Positions 1-5,138 of a stretch of DNA of 5,138 nucleotides are shown here, one piece after another; the stretch's first letter is position 1; the number at the start of each line of letters is the position of its first letter. Where the stretch lies: positions 1 to 5,138 of the forward strand of contig JAOPXW010000165.1 in assembly GCA_025964935.1 (NCBI GenBank), given 5' to 3'. A program made the translations under genes and the position numbers. The notes beneath the pieces were generated by a model, which did no database searches, was not told the DNA's origin, and saw nothing but the letters and a program-made list of their open reading frames with translations. The stretch is from Friedmanniella sp. Lineage in GTDB: Bacteria > Actinomycetota > Actinomycetes > Propionibacteriales > Propionibacteriaceae.

Positions 1-1997
1 GGGTGCTGCGGCTCCGCACCGCCGCCGAGGCCGCGGCCCACCTCGACCAGGCCGTCCCGTCGGGCCCGCCCTTCGACCAGCCGGTGCCGGGCCCCAACTT
101 CGACGACCCGGACTTCGACGGGCCGACCTTTGACGGCCCCGACTTCGACGGCCGCGACTTCGGCGGCCGCGACTTCGACGGCTTGGGCGGGGGCTGGCTG
201 GTCGGGCTGGGGTACGCCGACGACCAGACCTCGCTGGCTTTCCACGACAGCCTGCTGCGCTGGCGCCCGGGCACGGGCTGGTGGTTCGAGACCCTCGGGC
301 TGCCGGGCCGGGAGGCGGCCGTCCGGACCGCCTTGACCCGGGCCCGCAACCTCCTCGCCACCGCCCAGGCCGCGCCTCCCACCCCGTCGGAGCCCACCCG
401 GGGCGGCGCGGACCCGGCGCTGTTCACGACCGGGCTCGACCCCGACGTCGCCCGCGACCGCTACCTGGCCGCGGTCGAGGCGGTCACCGACGGCATCCAC
501 CGGGGCGACTACTACCAGCTCAACCTCTGCACCCGGTTGTCCGCCGACCTCGACCGGCCCGCCCCGGAGATCTTCGCCGCGGTCGCCGACCGGCTGCGCC
601 CGACGTACGGGGTGCTGCTCACCCGACCGGGGGGCGCCGAGGCCCTGGCCGGCTTCAGCCCCGAGCTGTTCCTGCGCCTCCGGGACGGGGAGGTGGTCAC
701 CGCGCCCATCAAGGGGACCGCTCCGCGGCTGCCGGGTGAGACCGACTCCCGGCTGCGCTCCTCGACCAAGGACGCGGCCGAGAACATCATGATCACCGAC
801 CTGATGCGCAACGACCTGTCGCGCGTGTGCCGGCCGGGCACGGTCGCAGTGTCCTCGCTGCTGGACCTGGAGGCCCACCCGGGCGTCTGGCATCTCGTCT
901 CGACGGTGACCGGTCGGCTCCGCGACGGCGTCGGGGTGGGCGAGGTGCTCGCGCAGACCTTCCCGCCCGGCTCGGTCACGGGGGCACCGAAGGACGCGGC
1001 GCGGGCCGCCATCGCCCTCTTGGAGCCGGAGTCGCGCGGGGCCTACACCGGGGCGGTCGGGTTCGTCAGCCCGTACGGCGGGGCCGAGCTGAACGTGGCC
1101 ATCCGCACCTTCGAGCTGTCCGGGGGCCGCGCCGAGCTGGGGGTCGGCGGCGGCATCACCGTGGACAGCGTGCCCGCCCAGGAGTGGGCCGAGTGCCTGC
1201 ACAAGGCGGCGCCGCTGGTCGCGGCCGCCGGTCGGCGGCTCGACCCGCGACTTGCCCTGCCGGAGCGACCCGCCGTGCCGGCCGATGTCCTCGCCGCCGG
1301 GGTGTTCGAGTCGGTGCTGGTGCAGGACGGCCGGCCCGTACGGCTGGACGCGCACCTGGCCCGGTTGGACCGGTCCTGCCGCGAGCTCTTCGGCCAGGGG
1401 CTTGAGCCCGATCTGGGGCGCCGGGTGGCCCGGCTGGACCTGGCCGGACCGACCCGCCAGGTGCTGCGCGTCCGGGTGACCCCCGCCGGCCCGGGCCTGC
1501 GCACCGATCTCGAGCTCGCTCCCTTGGGGGCGCGGGTCCGTCACTGCACCCTGGTCGTGGCCTCGCGGCCCTCCTGGTCGTGGCGGCACAAGTGGAGCCG
1601 GCGCGCCGCCCTGCTCGAGGCCGAGCGGGAGGTCGGCACGACCGTCGGCGGCCCGCTGGTCCTGCCCTACTTCCTGTCCCCCGGCACGGACACGGTGACC
1701 GAGACCTCCCGCGGCAACCTGGTCATCCAGGGGCCCGACGCCGTCTGGCGCACCGCACCGCTGGACGACGACGTGCTGCCCGGGGTGACCCGACGCGAGG
1801 CGGTGGTCGCCCTGGGTGACCTGGGCGAGCGGGTACGTGTGGAGCGGGTCCCGCAGTCCGGCCTCCGCGACGCCCGGGCCGCGTTCACCACCAGCAGCCT
1901 CAGCGGGGCGGTCGCGGTGACCGCGATCGACGGGCACCCGCTGGCCGTCCCGCCGGGCCTGCTGGACCGGCTCAACCTGAGGCTCAGGGTGAGCTGA
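1..1997 (+). CDS. pabB: Bifunctional PabB-PabC fusion: aminodeoxychorismate synthase component I / 4-amino-4-deoxychorismate lyase, probably 5'-partial
   Basis: This cytosolic folate-pathway enzyme should aminate chorismate to 4-amino-4-deoxychorismate (PabB part) and then remove pyruvate to give p-aminobenzoate (PabC part). Numbering from the GTG at position 3, the chorismate-binding domain spans about residues 148-404. It shows GDYYQLNL (168-175), GFSPELFL (217-224), PIKGT (235-239), ENIMITDLMRNDL (260-272), FPPGSVTGAPK (320-330) and GGGITVDS (382-389). Lys237 in PIKGT is the lysine typical of PabB; TrpE has PIAGT. A short linker leads to a fold-type IV PLP aminotransferase/lyase domain (about 432-640): FESVL near 435, candidate PLP lysine Lys530 (RHKW), ETSRGN (567-572) and LPGVTRREA (592-600). 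The PabA glutaminase partner is not in the window. The frame is open to the left edge with no room for a ribosome-binding site, and the usual N-terminal PabB segment looks incomplete, so the true start is probably upstream. The N-terminal region carries a 15-bp tandem repeat. Family assignment is firm; only the start is uncertain. Confidence 0.93.
   Translation, partial: VLRLRTAAEAAAHLDQAVPSGPPFDQPVPGPNFDDPDFDGPTFDGPDFDGRDFGGRDFDGLGGGWLVGLGYADDQTSLAFHDSLLRWRPGTGWWFETLGLPGREAAVRTALTRARNLLATAQAAPPTPSEPTRGGADPALFTTGLDPDVARDRYLAAVEAVTDGIHRGDYYQLNLCTRLSADLDRPAPEIFAAVADRLRPTYGVLLTRPGGAEALAGFSPELFLRLRDGEVVTAPIKGTAPRLPGETDSRLRSSTKDAAENIMITDLMRNDLSRVCRPGTVAVSSLLDLEAHPGVWHLVSTVTGRLRDGVGVGEVLAQTFPPGSVTGAPKDAARAAIALLEPESRGAYTGAVGFVSPYGGAELNVAIRTFELSGGRAELGVGGGITVDSVPAQEWAECLHKAAPLVAAAGRRLDPRLALPERPAVPADVLAAGVFESVLVQDGRPVRLDAHLARLDRSCRELFGQGLEPDLGRRVARLDLAGPTRQVLRVRVTPAGPGLRTDLELAPLGARVRHCTLVVASRPSWSWRHKWSRRAALLEAEREVGTTVGGPLVLPYFLSPGTDTVTETSRGNLVIQGPDAVWRTAPLDDDVLPGVTRREAVVALGDLGERVRVERVPQSGLRDARAAFTTSSLSGAVAVTAIDGHPLAVPPGLLDRLNLRLRVS
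96..185 (+). repeat. In-frame 15-bp tandem repeat, six units, encoding xFDGx pentapeptides
   Basis: Six consecutive 15-bp units begin at 96, 111, 126, 141, 156 and 171, with a core close to GACTTCGACGGCC. They encode NFDDP, DFDGP, TFDGP, DFDGR, DFGGR and DFDGL (residues 32-61 of the PabB-PabC protein). A diverged relative, PFDQP, lies just upstream at 69-83. The array sits directly before GGGW (62-65), which starts the recognisable PabB N-terminal fold, so it probably forms an acidic flexible linker or loop. The unit length is a multiple of three, so gain or loss of units by replication slippage would keep the frame. Confidence 0.85.
1296..1922 (+). other. PabC-like domain (PLP fold-type IV) of the fusion
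   Basis: This is the C-terminal third of the PabB-PabC protein, residues about 432-640. It opens with GVFESVLVQDGRPVRLDAHL, the usual N-terminal signature of class IV aminotransferases and aminodeoxychorismate lyase. Lys530 in RHKW is the candidate Schiff-base lysine. Glu567 in ETSRGN is the expected ligand of the PLP ring nitrogen, and LPGVTRREA (592-600) is the phosphate-binding loop. The late motif, usually close to NSLRG, reads SSLSG here (631-635), a mild departure. The pairing with PabB in one chain supports lyase rather than branched-chain or D-amino-acid transaminase activity. That choice is an inference from context. Confidence 0.82.
1968..1996. terminator. Possible hairpin at the convergent gene junction
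   Basis: CGGCTCAACCT (1968-1978) can pair with AGGGTGAGCTG (1986-1996) around a 7-base loop, giving an 11-position stem with one A-G mismatch and one G-U wobble. The right arm overlaps the stop codon of the PabB-PabC gene, and the stem ends 17 bases before the stop of the opposing gene. No T-tract follows on either strand, so it is not a classical intrinsic terminator. In such GC-rich DNA a stem of this quality can occur by chance. Confidence 0.3.
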
Positions 1998-2013
1998 ACG
2001 TCCTCGACCCGCG

Positions 2014-5000
2014 TCAGCGGTGGGCGCCGGCGGCGATGATCTCGCGGGCGGCGGTCAGGAACCCCTCGGCGTACTGGTCGTCGGGGATGTCGCCCAGGTA
2101 GTAGATCTTGGTCGCGGTGCGGGTCGGGGCCAGCGGGTCGGCCCCGAGCAGGTCGTCGCAGACCGCCCCGAGGTTGGACAGGTCCTCCCGGAGCACGTAC
2201 GCCGCCTGGGCCGCGGGTGCCTCGACCACGAGCTCGGCCGGCGTACAGCCCACCGCGACCATGGCGAAGGGCTTGTCGGAGCGCAGGTAGTCCGACACCA
2301 CCGCGGATACGTCGGAGACCATGGCGTCGGACAGGTTGAAGCAGTCCTCGATGGTCAGGTCCTTCTCGGCCGCCCGGCCCCACAGGTGCTCCCGGCCGGT
2401 GACGGCCCGGTCGGCCTCCAGCAGTGCACCGATCTCGGCGATCATGGCCCGGCAGGGCTTGTAGCGGTAGTTGAACGGGTGGGCCCGGAACACGACCCGG
2501 ACCCCGCGGGCCAGCAGCTCGGCCACGATCTCGCGCCCGATGGGCAGGGAGTAGACGCGCGAGTCGGCGTACGGTCCCTGCCAGGTCGGCGCGTAGAGCA
2601 CGGTCGGCTGGGCCACGGCGCTGACCGGCCCGGTCGCGGGCACGATGCGCTCCACCTGCGGCCGCCCCACGATCTGGAACTTCTCCCGCGGGATGGTCAC
2701 CCCGTGTCGGGCGTACCGGTCGATGCCGGCCTGGCCGGCGGAGAAGATCACGTCGTAGATGGCGTGCACCGGGTTGAAGCAGGCCGGCTTCTCGGAGTCG
2801 CCGTGGTTGAGCCAGACGTGGGTCAGCTCGCGGCGTTCGACCAGGTGGGTGTTGCGGACCGCGTTGTTCACGTAGAACGCCGTGGTCATGGACGGCACCA
2901 CCGCGTCCTCGACGCTGCGGAGGGTGGGCCGGTTGACGATCGGCACCTCGACCCCGAGCTCGCGGCAGAGCGCGTCGATCTGGCGGAGCATGGCCACGGT
3001 CCGGGTGATGATGACGAAGGGCCGCCCGATCCTGAGGAAGTAGGGCAGCCACATCCCGAGCTGGTAGCCCGCCCCGACCGTGGAGGCGAAGTAGACCGCG
3101 AACTCCGGGGCCCGGGCCTCCAGCGCCTCGCGCAGCCGCAGCTCGCCCTCCTGGGCCAGCCGCGCGCGACGGATGGCGCGGACCGTGCTGTCGACGGTGG
3201 CCGCCGCCACGACCAGGGCCGGGAGCACGAGCAGCAGGGGAACCCCGATCAGGACCGCGACCGCCCCTGCGATGAGCACCAGGGCGTTCAGCAGCGGCAG
3301 CAGACCGCGGGGCACGGGCTCGGCGATCGGCGGCAGGGCCTCGGGCAGGTTGCGGGCGGTGAGCCCGACCCGGCCCCAGGCCGAGCGGATCCGGCGCTCC
3401 ACGGCGACGGCGGCCAGGGTCAGCACCAGGGCGAGGGCCACCGGCCAGGTCCAGGTGCCGCTGCGGGCCGCCAGCACGGCGAGCGTGAAGACCAGCACCG
3501 TACGGGTGACGTCGCCCTCGGTGAGCAGCCGGGACCATCGCGTCCGGGTCCTGACGGTGGCCCAGACCGACCCGAACGCGGCGGCCACGGCGAGAACCAC
3601 CAGCACCAGGGTGACGACGGGCGGGCAGGCGAGGAGGGCGCAGCCCAGGGCGACCAGCGCGACCGCGGTGGCGGCCAGGTCCAGGCCGACCCGGAGCACC
3701 AGGCGGCGGTAGCGGCCCCAGTTGCGGCTGGGCCGGGCGTCCTCGCCGTCCTCGTCCTCGGACGCGCCGTCCTCCTCGGTGTCCTTGGTCTCCTTCTCCG
3801 CCTCCGGGGACTCCTCGGAGCCCTCCAGGGCGGCCCGGTCGTGGGTCGGGTCCTCCAGGGGCGAGGTGGCCCGCCGGACGGCGGCGACGAACGCGTCGGC
3901 GTAGTTCTCGGCCGGGAAGTCGCCCAGGTAGTCGGCCCGGATCTCCCGGCGGCGCCCGACCAGCGGGTCGGGCCCCAGCATGGCGTCGAGCTGGGTCTCC
4001 AGGTCGGCGAGGTCGCCACGCACGATGTAGGAGGCGCGCGAGACCGGGAACTCCTGGGCGAAGACCTCCGGCTCGGCCGGGACGGCGATCATGGCGAAGG
4101 GCTTGCCGGAGAAGAGGTAGTCCGAGACCACGCTGGAGACGTCGGAGACCATCGCGTCGGAGGCGTTGATGCAGTCCAGGATCCCCCGCTCGGTCTCGGC
4201 GGCCGGACCCCACAGGTGCGGGCGTGAGGTCCGGGCCGCGTCGGCGGCCAGCAGTCGGTGGATGTCGGCGATGACCTCGGCGTCCTCGGGGAAGTCATAG
4301 CTGAACGGGTGCGGCCGGAAGATGACGGTGGTTCCCCGGTCCAGCAGCGACCTGACGATCTCGACACCGCGGGGCAGCGAGTAGAGCATCGTCTCCTCGA
4401 CGTGGCCACGCCAGGTGGGGGCGTAGAGCACGGTCGGGTCGGCCACGGCGGCGATCGGGCCGGTGGCGGGCTCGACGACCTCCACCTGCGGTCGGCCCAC
4501 GACCCGGAACTTGTCCGCGGGGATCTGCACGCCGTGGGCGGCGTAGCGGCGCGTGGCCGCCGGTCCGGCCGCGAAGATCTCGTCGTACATCGCGTGCGTC
4601 GGGTTGTAGGACGGCGGCTTGTCGGAGTCCCCGTGGCCGAGGTAGACGTGCCGCAGGTGCTGGAACCGGACGAAGACCCCGTTGCCGGAGGAGGCGTTGA
4701 CGTAGAACGCGGCCTTCAGTGACGGGACCACCAAGGCGTCGAGGTCAGCGGTCCCCCGGGCCTCGACCACCGGGACGTCGGTCAGCGCGGCCAGGGCGCT
4801 CGCGGGGGCGTGGTTGCGGACCACGACCAGGAACCGCAGTCCGGCCCGCTGCAGGTAGGGCAGCCACATCATCACCTGGTACGAGGCGTCGTCGGGTCGG
4901 GCCGTGTAGATGACGAACTCCGGGGCGTACGCGGCCACCGCCTGTGGCACCAGGGCCTTCTGCCGGCGTGCGGTGGCGATCTTGGCCCGCCCGCGCAGGG

Positions 5001-5138
5001 TCACCAGGATCAGCGGGGCCACCCCGACCAGGGCGGCCAGCAGCCACCAGCCGGCCGACAGCCCCAGCGCCGCCACGAGCAGCCCGGCGGCGGTGGCCGC
5101 CAGGCTGGCGACCACGGCCGTCGGGCCGAGGTCGGACT
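2014..5138 (-). CDS. Membrane-anchored protein with two tandem CDP-glycerol glycerophosphotransferase-like (TagF/TagB-type) domains, probably 5'-partial
   Basis: The family transfers glycerol-phosphate or similar alditol-phosphate units from CDP-linked donors onto wall teichoic acid or related envelope polymers at the cytoplasmic membrane. Numbering from the GTG at 5115, the order is: membrane hairpin (about 3-40); transferase domain 1 (62-416) with HGDSDKP (161-167), VLYAPTW (229-235), RPHP (267-270) and SDAMVSDVSSVVSDYL (319-334); acidic linker (431-460); four predicted membrane helices (about 473-575); a second membrane hairpin (about 605-642); transferase domain 2 (667-1026) with HGDSEKP (771-777), VLYAPTW (839-845), RAHP (877-880) and SDAMVSDVSAVVSDYL (929-944). 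The HG and HP histidines (161/269 and 771/879) match the two conserved histidines of TagF/TagB, so both domains look intact. The frame stays open to the right edge and no purine-rich ribosome-binding site precedes the GTG at 5115, so the start is probably outside the window. Donor and polymer are unknown. Convergent with the folate gene, 16 bp away. Confidence 0.85.
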   Translation of the reverse strand, partial: SDLGPTAVVASLAATAAGLLVAALGLSAGWWLLAALVGVAPLILVTLRGRAKIATARRQKALVPQAVAAYAPEFVIYTARPDDASYQVMMWLPYLQRAGLRFLVVVRNHAPASALAALTDVPVVEARGTADLDALVVPSLKAAFYVNASSGNGVFVRFQHLRHVYLGHGDSDKPPSYNPTHAMYDEIFAAGPAATRRYAAHGVQIPADKFRVVGRPQVEVVEPATGPIAAVADPTVLYAPTWRGHVEETMLYSLPRGVEIVRSLLDRGTTVIFRPHPFSYDFPEDAEVIADIHRLLAADAARTSRPHLWGPAAETERGILDCINASDAMVSDVSSVVSDYLFSGKPFAMIAVPAEPEVFAQEFPVSRASYIVRGDLADLETQLDAMLGPDPLVGRRREIRADYLGDFPAENYADAFVAAVRRATSPLEDPTHDRAALEGSEESPEAEKETKDTEEDGASEDEDGEDARPSRNWGRYRRLVLRVGLDLAATAVALVALGCALLACPPVVTLVLVVLAVAAAFGSVWATVRTRTRWSRLLTEGDVTRTVLVFTLAVLAARSGTWTWPVALALVLTLAAVAVERRIRSAWGRVGLTARNLPEALPPIAEPVPRGLLPLLNALVLIAGAVAVLIGVPLLLVLPALVVAAATVDSTVRAIRRARLAQEGELRLREALEARAPEFAVYFASTVGAGYQLGMWLPYFLRIGRPFVIITRTVAMLRQIDALCRELGVEVPIVNRPTLRSVEDAVVPSMTTAFYVNNAVRNTHLVERRELTHVWLNHGDSEKPACFNPVHAIYDVIFSAGQAGIDRYARHGVTIPREKFQIVGRPQVERIVPATGPVSAVAQPTVLYAPTWQGPYADSRVYSLPIGREIVAELLARGVRVVFRAHPFNYRYKPCRAMIAEIGALLEADRAVTGREHLWGRAAEKDLTIEDCFNLSDAMVSDVSAVVSDYLRSDKPFAMVAVGCTPAELVVEAPAAQAAYVLREDLSNLGAVCDDLLGADPLAPTRTATKIYYLGDIPDDQYAEGFLTAAREIIAAGAHR
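2038..3117 (-). repeat. Second copy of the internal duplication (transferase domain 2)
   Basis: Residues about 667-1026 repeat residues 62-416 of the same protein. From PSMTTAFYVN (741-750, against PSLKAAFYVN at 131-140) to the C terminus, aligned positions differ by exactly 610 residues, or 1830 bp. By hand, residues 911-955 match 301-345 at 33 of 45 positions, and 765-845 match 155-235 at 54 of 81. The similarity is visible in the DNA: GCGTAGAGCACGGTCGG near 2590 recurs near 4420. This copy has RAHP where copy 1 has RPHP, and LNHGDSEKP where copy 1 has LGHGDSDKP. The conserved residues otherwise remain, arguing against decay. Confidence 0.85.
3190..3303 (-). other. Membrane hairpin preceding transferase domain 2
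   Basis: Residues about 605-642 form a long hydrophobic stretch rich in Leu, Val and Ala, long enough for two closely spaced helices. It is followed by the basic segment RAIRRARLAQ (646-655). The arrangement mirrors the N-terminal hairpin (residues 3-40) and its basic tail RGRAKIATARRQK (41-53), so the duplicated unit seems to include the anchor as well as the catalytic domain. The basic tail suggests a cytoplasmic position for the transferase domain. Confidence 0.6.
3391..3699 (-). other. Central membrane module, about four transmembrane helices
   Basis: Residues about 473-575 contain hydrophobic stretches near 474-494, 497-518, 537-551 and 555-574, separated by short basic or polar turns such as RTRTRWSRLL (522-531) and ended by ERRIR (573-577). 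With the following hairpin this gives roughly six helices between the two transferase domains. An even number keeps both catalytic domains on the same, presumably cytoplasmic, face. No transporter or enzyme motif was recognised here. Helix limits are by eye. Confidence 0.6.
3736..3825 (-). other. Acidic low-complexity linker after transferase domain 1
   Basis: Residues 431-460 are dominated by Glu and Asp with Ser, Lys and Gly (for example DTEEDGASEDEDGEDA at 445-460) and should be disordered and strongly negative. The linker joins the end of transferase domain 1 to a basic segment RPSRNWGRYRR (461-471) and then the central membrane helices. It has no counterpart after domain 2, where the protein stops within a few residues of the aligned end. 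Confidence 0.75.
3868..4932 (-). repeat. First copy of the internal duplication (transferase domain 1)
   Basis: Residues about 62-416 form the first TagF-like catalytic domain and the partner of the repeat at 2038-3117. The early part (PEF at 65-67, YQ at 79-80, MWLPY at 83-87) aligns with copy 2 at an offset of 605 residues, and everything from about residue 131 onward at 610. A net five-residue difference therefore lies between residues 88 and 130. The shared end motif is YLGDF at 396-400, against YLGDI at 1006-1010. Confidence 0.85.
4996..5109 (-). other. N-terminal membrane hairpin of the transferase protein
   Basis: Residues about 3-20 and 24-40, counted from the GTG at 5115, are two hydrophobic segments with a short turn at SAGWW (20-24), followed by the basic stretch RGRAKIATARRQK. 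This resembles a membrane anchor rather than a cleaved signal peptide. The frame continues upstream as SDLGPTA to the window edge, so more membrane helices may precede it outside the window. Confidence 0.6.

Noticed and set aside
96..185. Pentapeptide repeat protein (MfpA/Qnr-like) domain
   Set aside because: The xFDGx units lack the small or hydrophobic residue two places before the central Phe/Leu that the right-handed beta-helix needs, and six units are too few to form a domain.
444..1214. Anthranilate synthase component I (TrpE) or isochorismate synthase
   Set aside because: The PIKGT lysine and the fused lyase domain favour PabB; TrpE has alanine at that position.
512..1504. Two minus-strand open frames opposite the PabB region (512-1012 and 1043-1504)
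   Set aside because: They have no family motifs and overlap strongly conserved PabB sequence on the plus strand.
1667..4213. Long minus-strand open frame of 848 codons across the junction and the transferase gene
   Set aside because: It reads as Arg/Gly/Pro-rich low-complexity protein, overlaps two well-supported genes in another frame, and is the usual result of rare stop codons in GC-rich DNA.
2020..4227. Plus-strand open frame of 735 codons antisense to the transferase gene
   Set aside because: Its composition (Gly, Asp, Val, His, Gln-rich with no recognisable domain) is that of an antisense shadow. The minus strand has clear duplicated family motifs.
2014..5138. Duplication caused by an assembly error
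   Set aside because: The two copies are clearly diverged at protein and DNA level and are separated by unique membrane and acidic segments, so a collapsed or duplicated read artefact is unlikely.

Overview
The window comes from a very GC-rich genome (roughly 70% G+C or more by eye, with strong G/C preference at third codon positions). GTG codons stand at the first in-window start position of both genes. Together with the protein families present, this points to a high-GC actinomycete (Actinomycetota). The genus cannot be read from the sequence.

Layout: two long genes fill the window and converge tail to tail. The left gene (+ strand, stop codon at 1995-1997) encodes a bifunctional PabB-PabC fusion: aminodeoxychorismate synthase component I joined to 4-amino-4-deoxychorismate lyase, for the p-aminobenzoate branch of folate synthesis. 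The right gene (- strand, stop codon at 2014-2016) encodes a membrane-anchored protein of at least 1033 residues with two complete copies of a CDP-glycerol glycerophosphotransferase-like (TagF/TagB-type) domain. A four-helix membrane module and a highly acidic linker lie between the copies. Only 16 bp separate the two stop codons. Both reading frames run open to their window edge, so both genes are probably cut at their 5' ends and their promoters are not in view.

The two genes have no obvious shared pathway and look like chance convergent neighbours: folate precursor synthesis on the left, cell-envelope phosphopolymer (teichoic-acid-like or capsule-like) synthesis on the right. No RNA genes, mobile elements, CRISPR arrays or gene-free stretches longer than 300 bp were seen.

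The most interesting points are the internal duplication of the right gene, in which both copies keep the putative catalytic histidines and stay in register at exactly 610 residues (1830 bp) over the last ~285 residues, and a 15-bp in-frame tandem repeat in the N-terminal part of the PabB domain.
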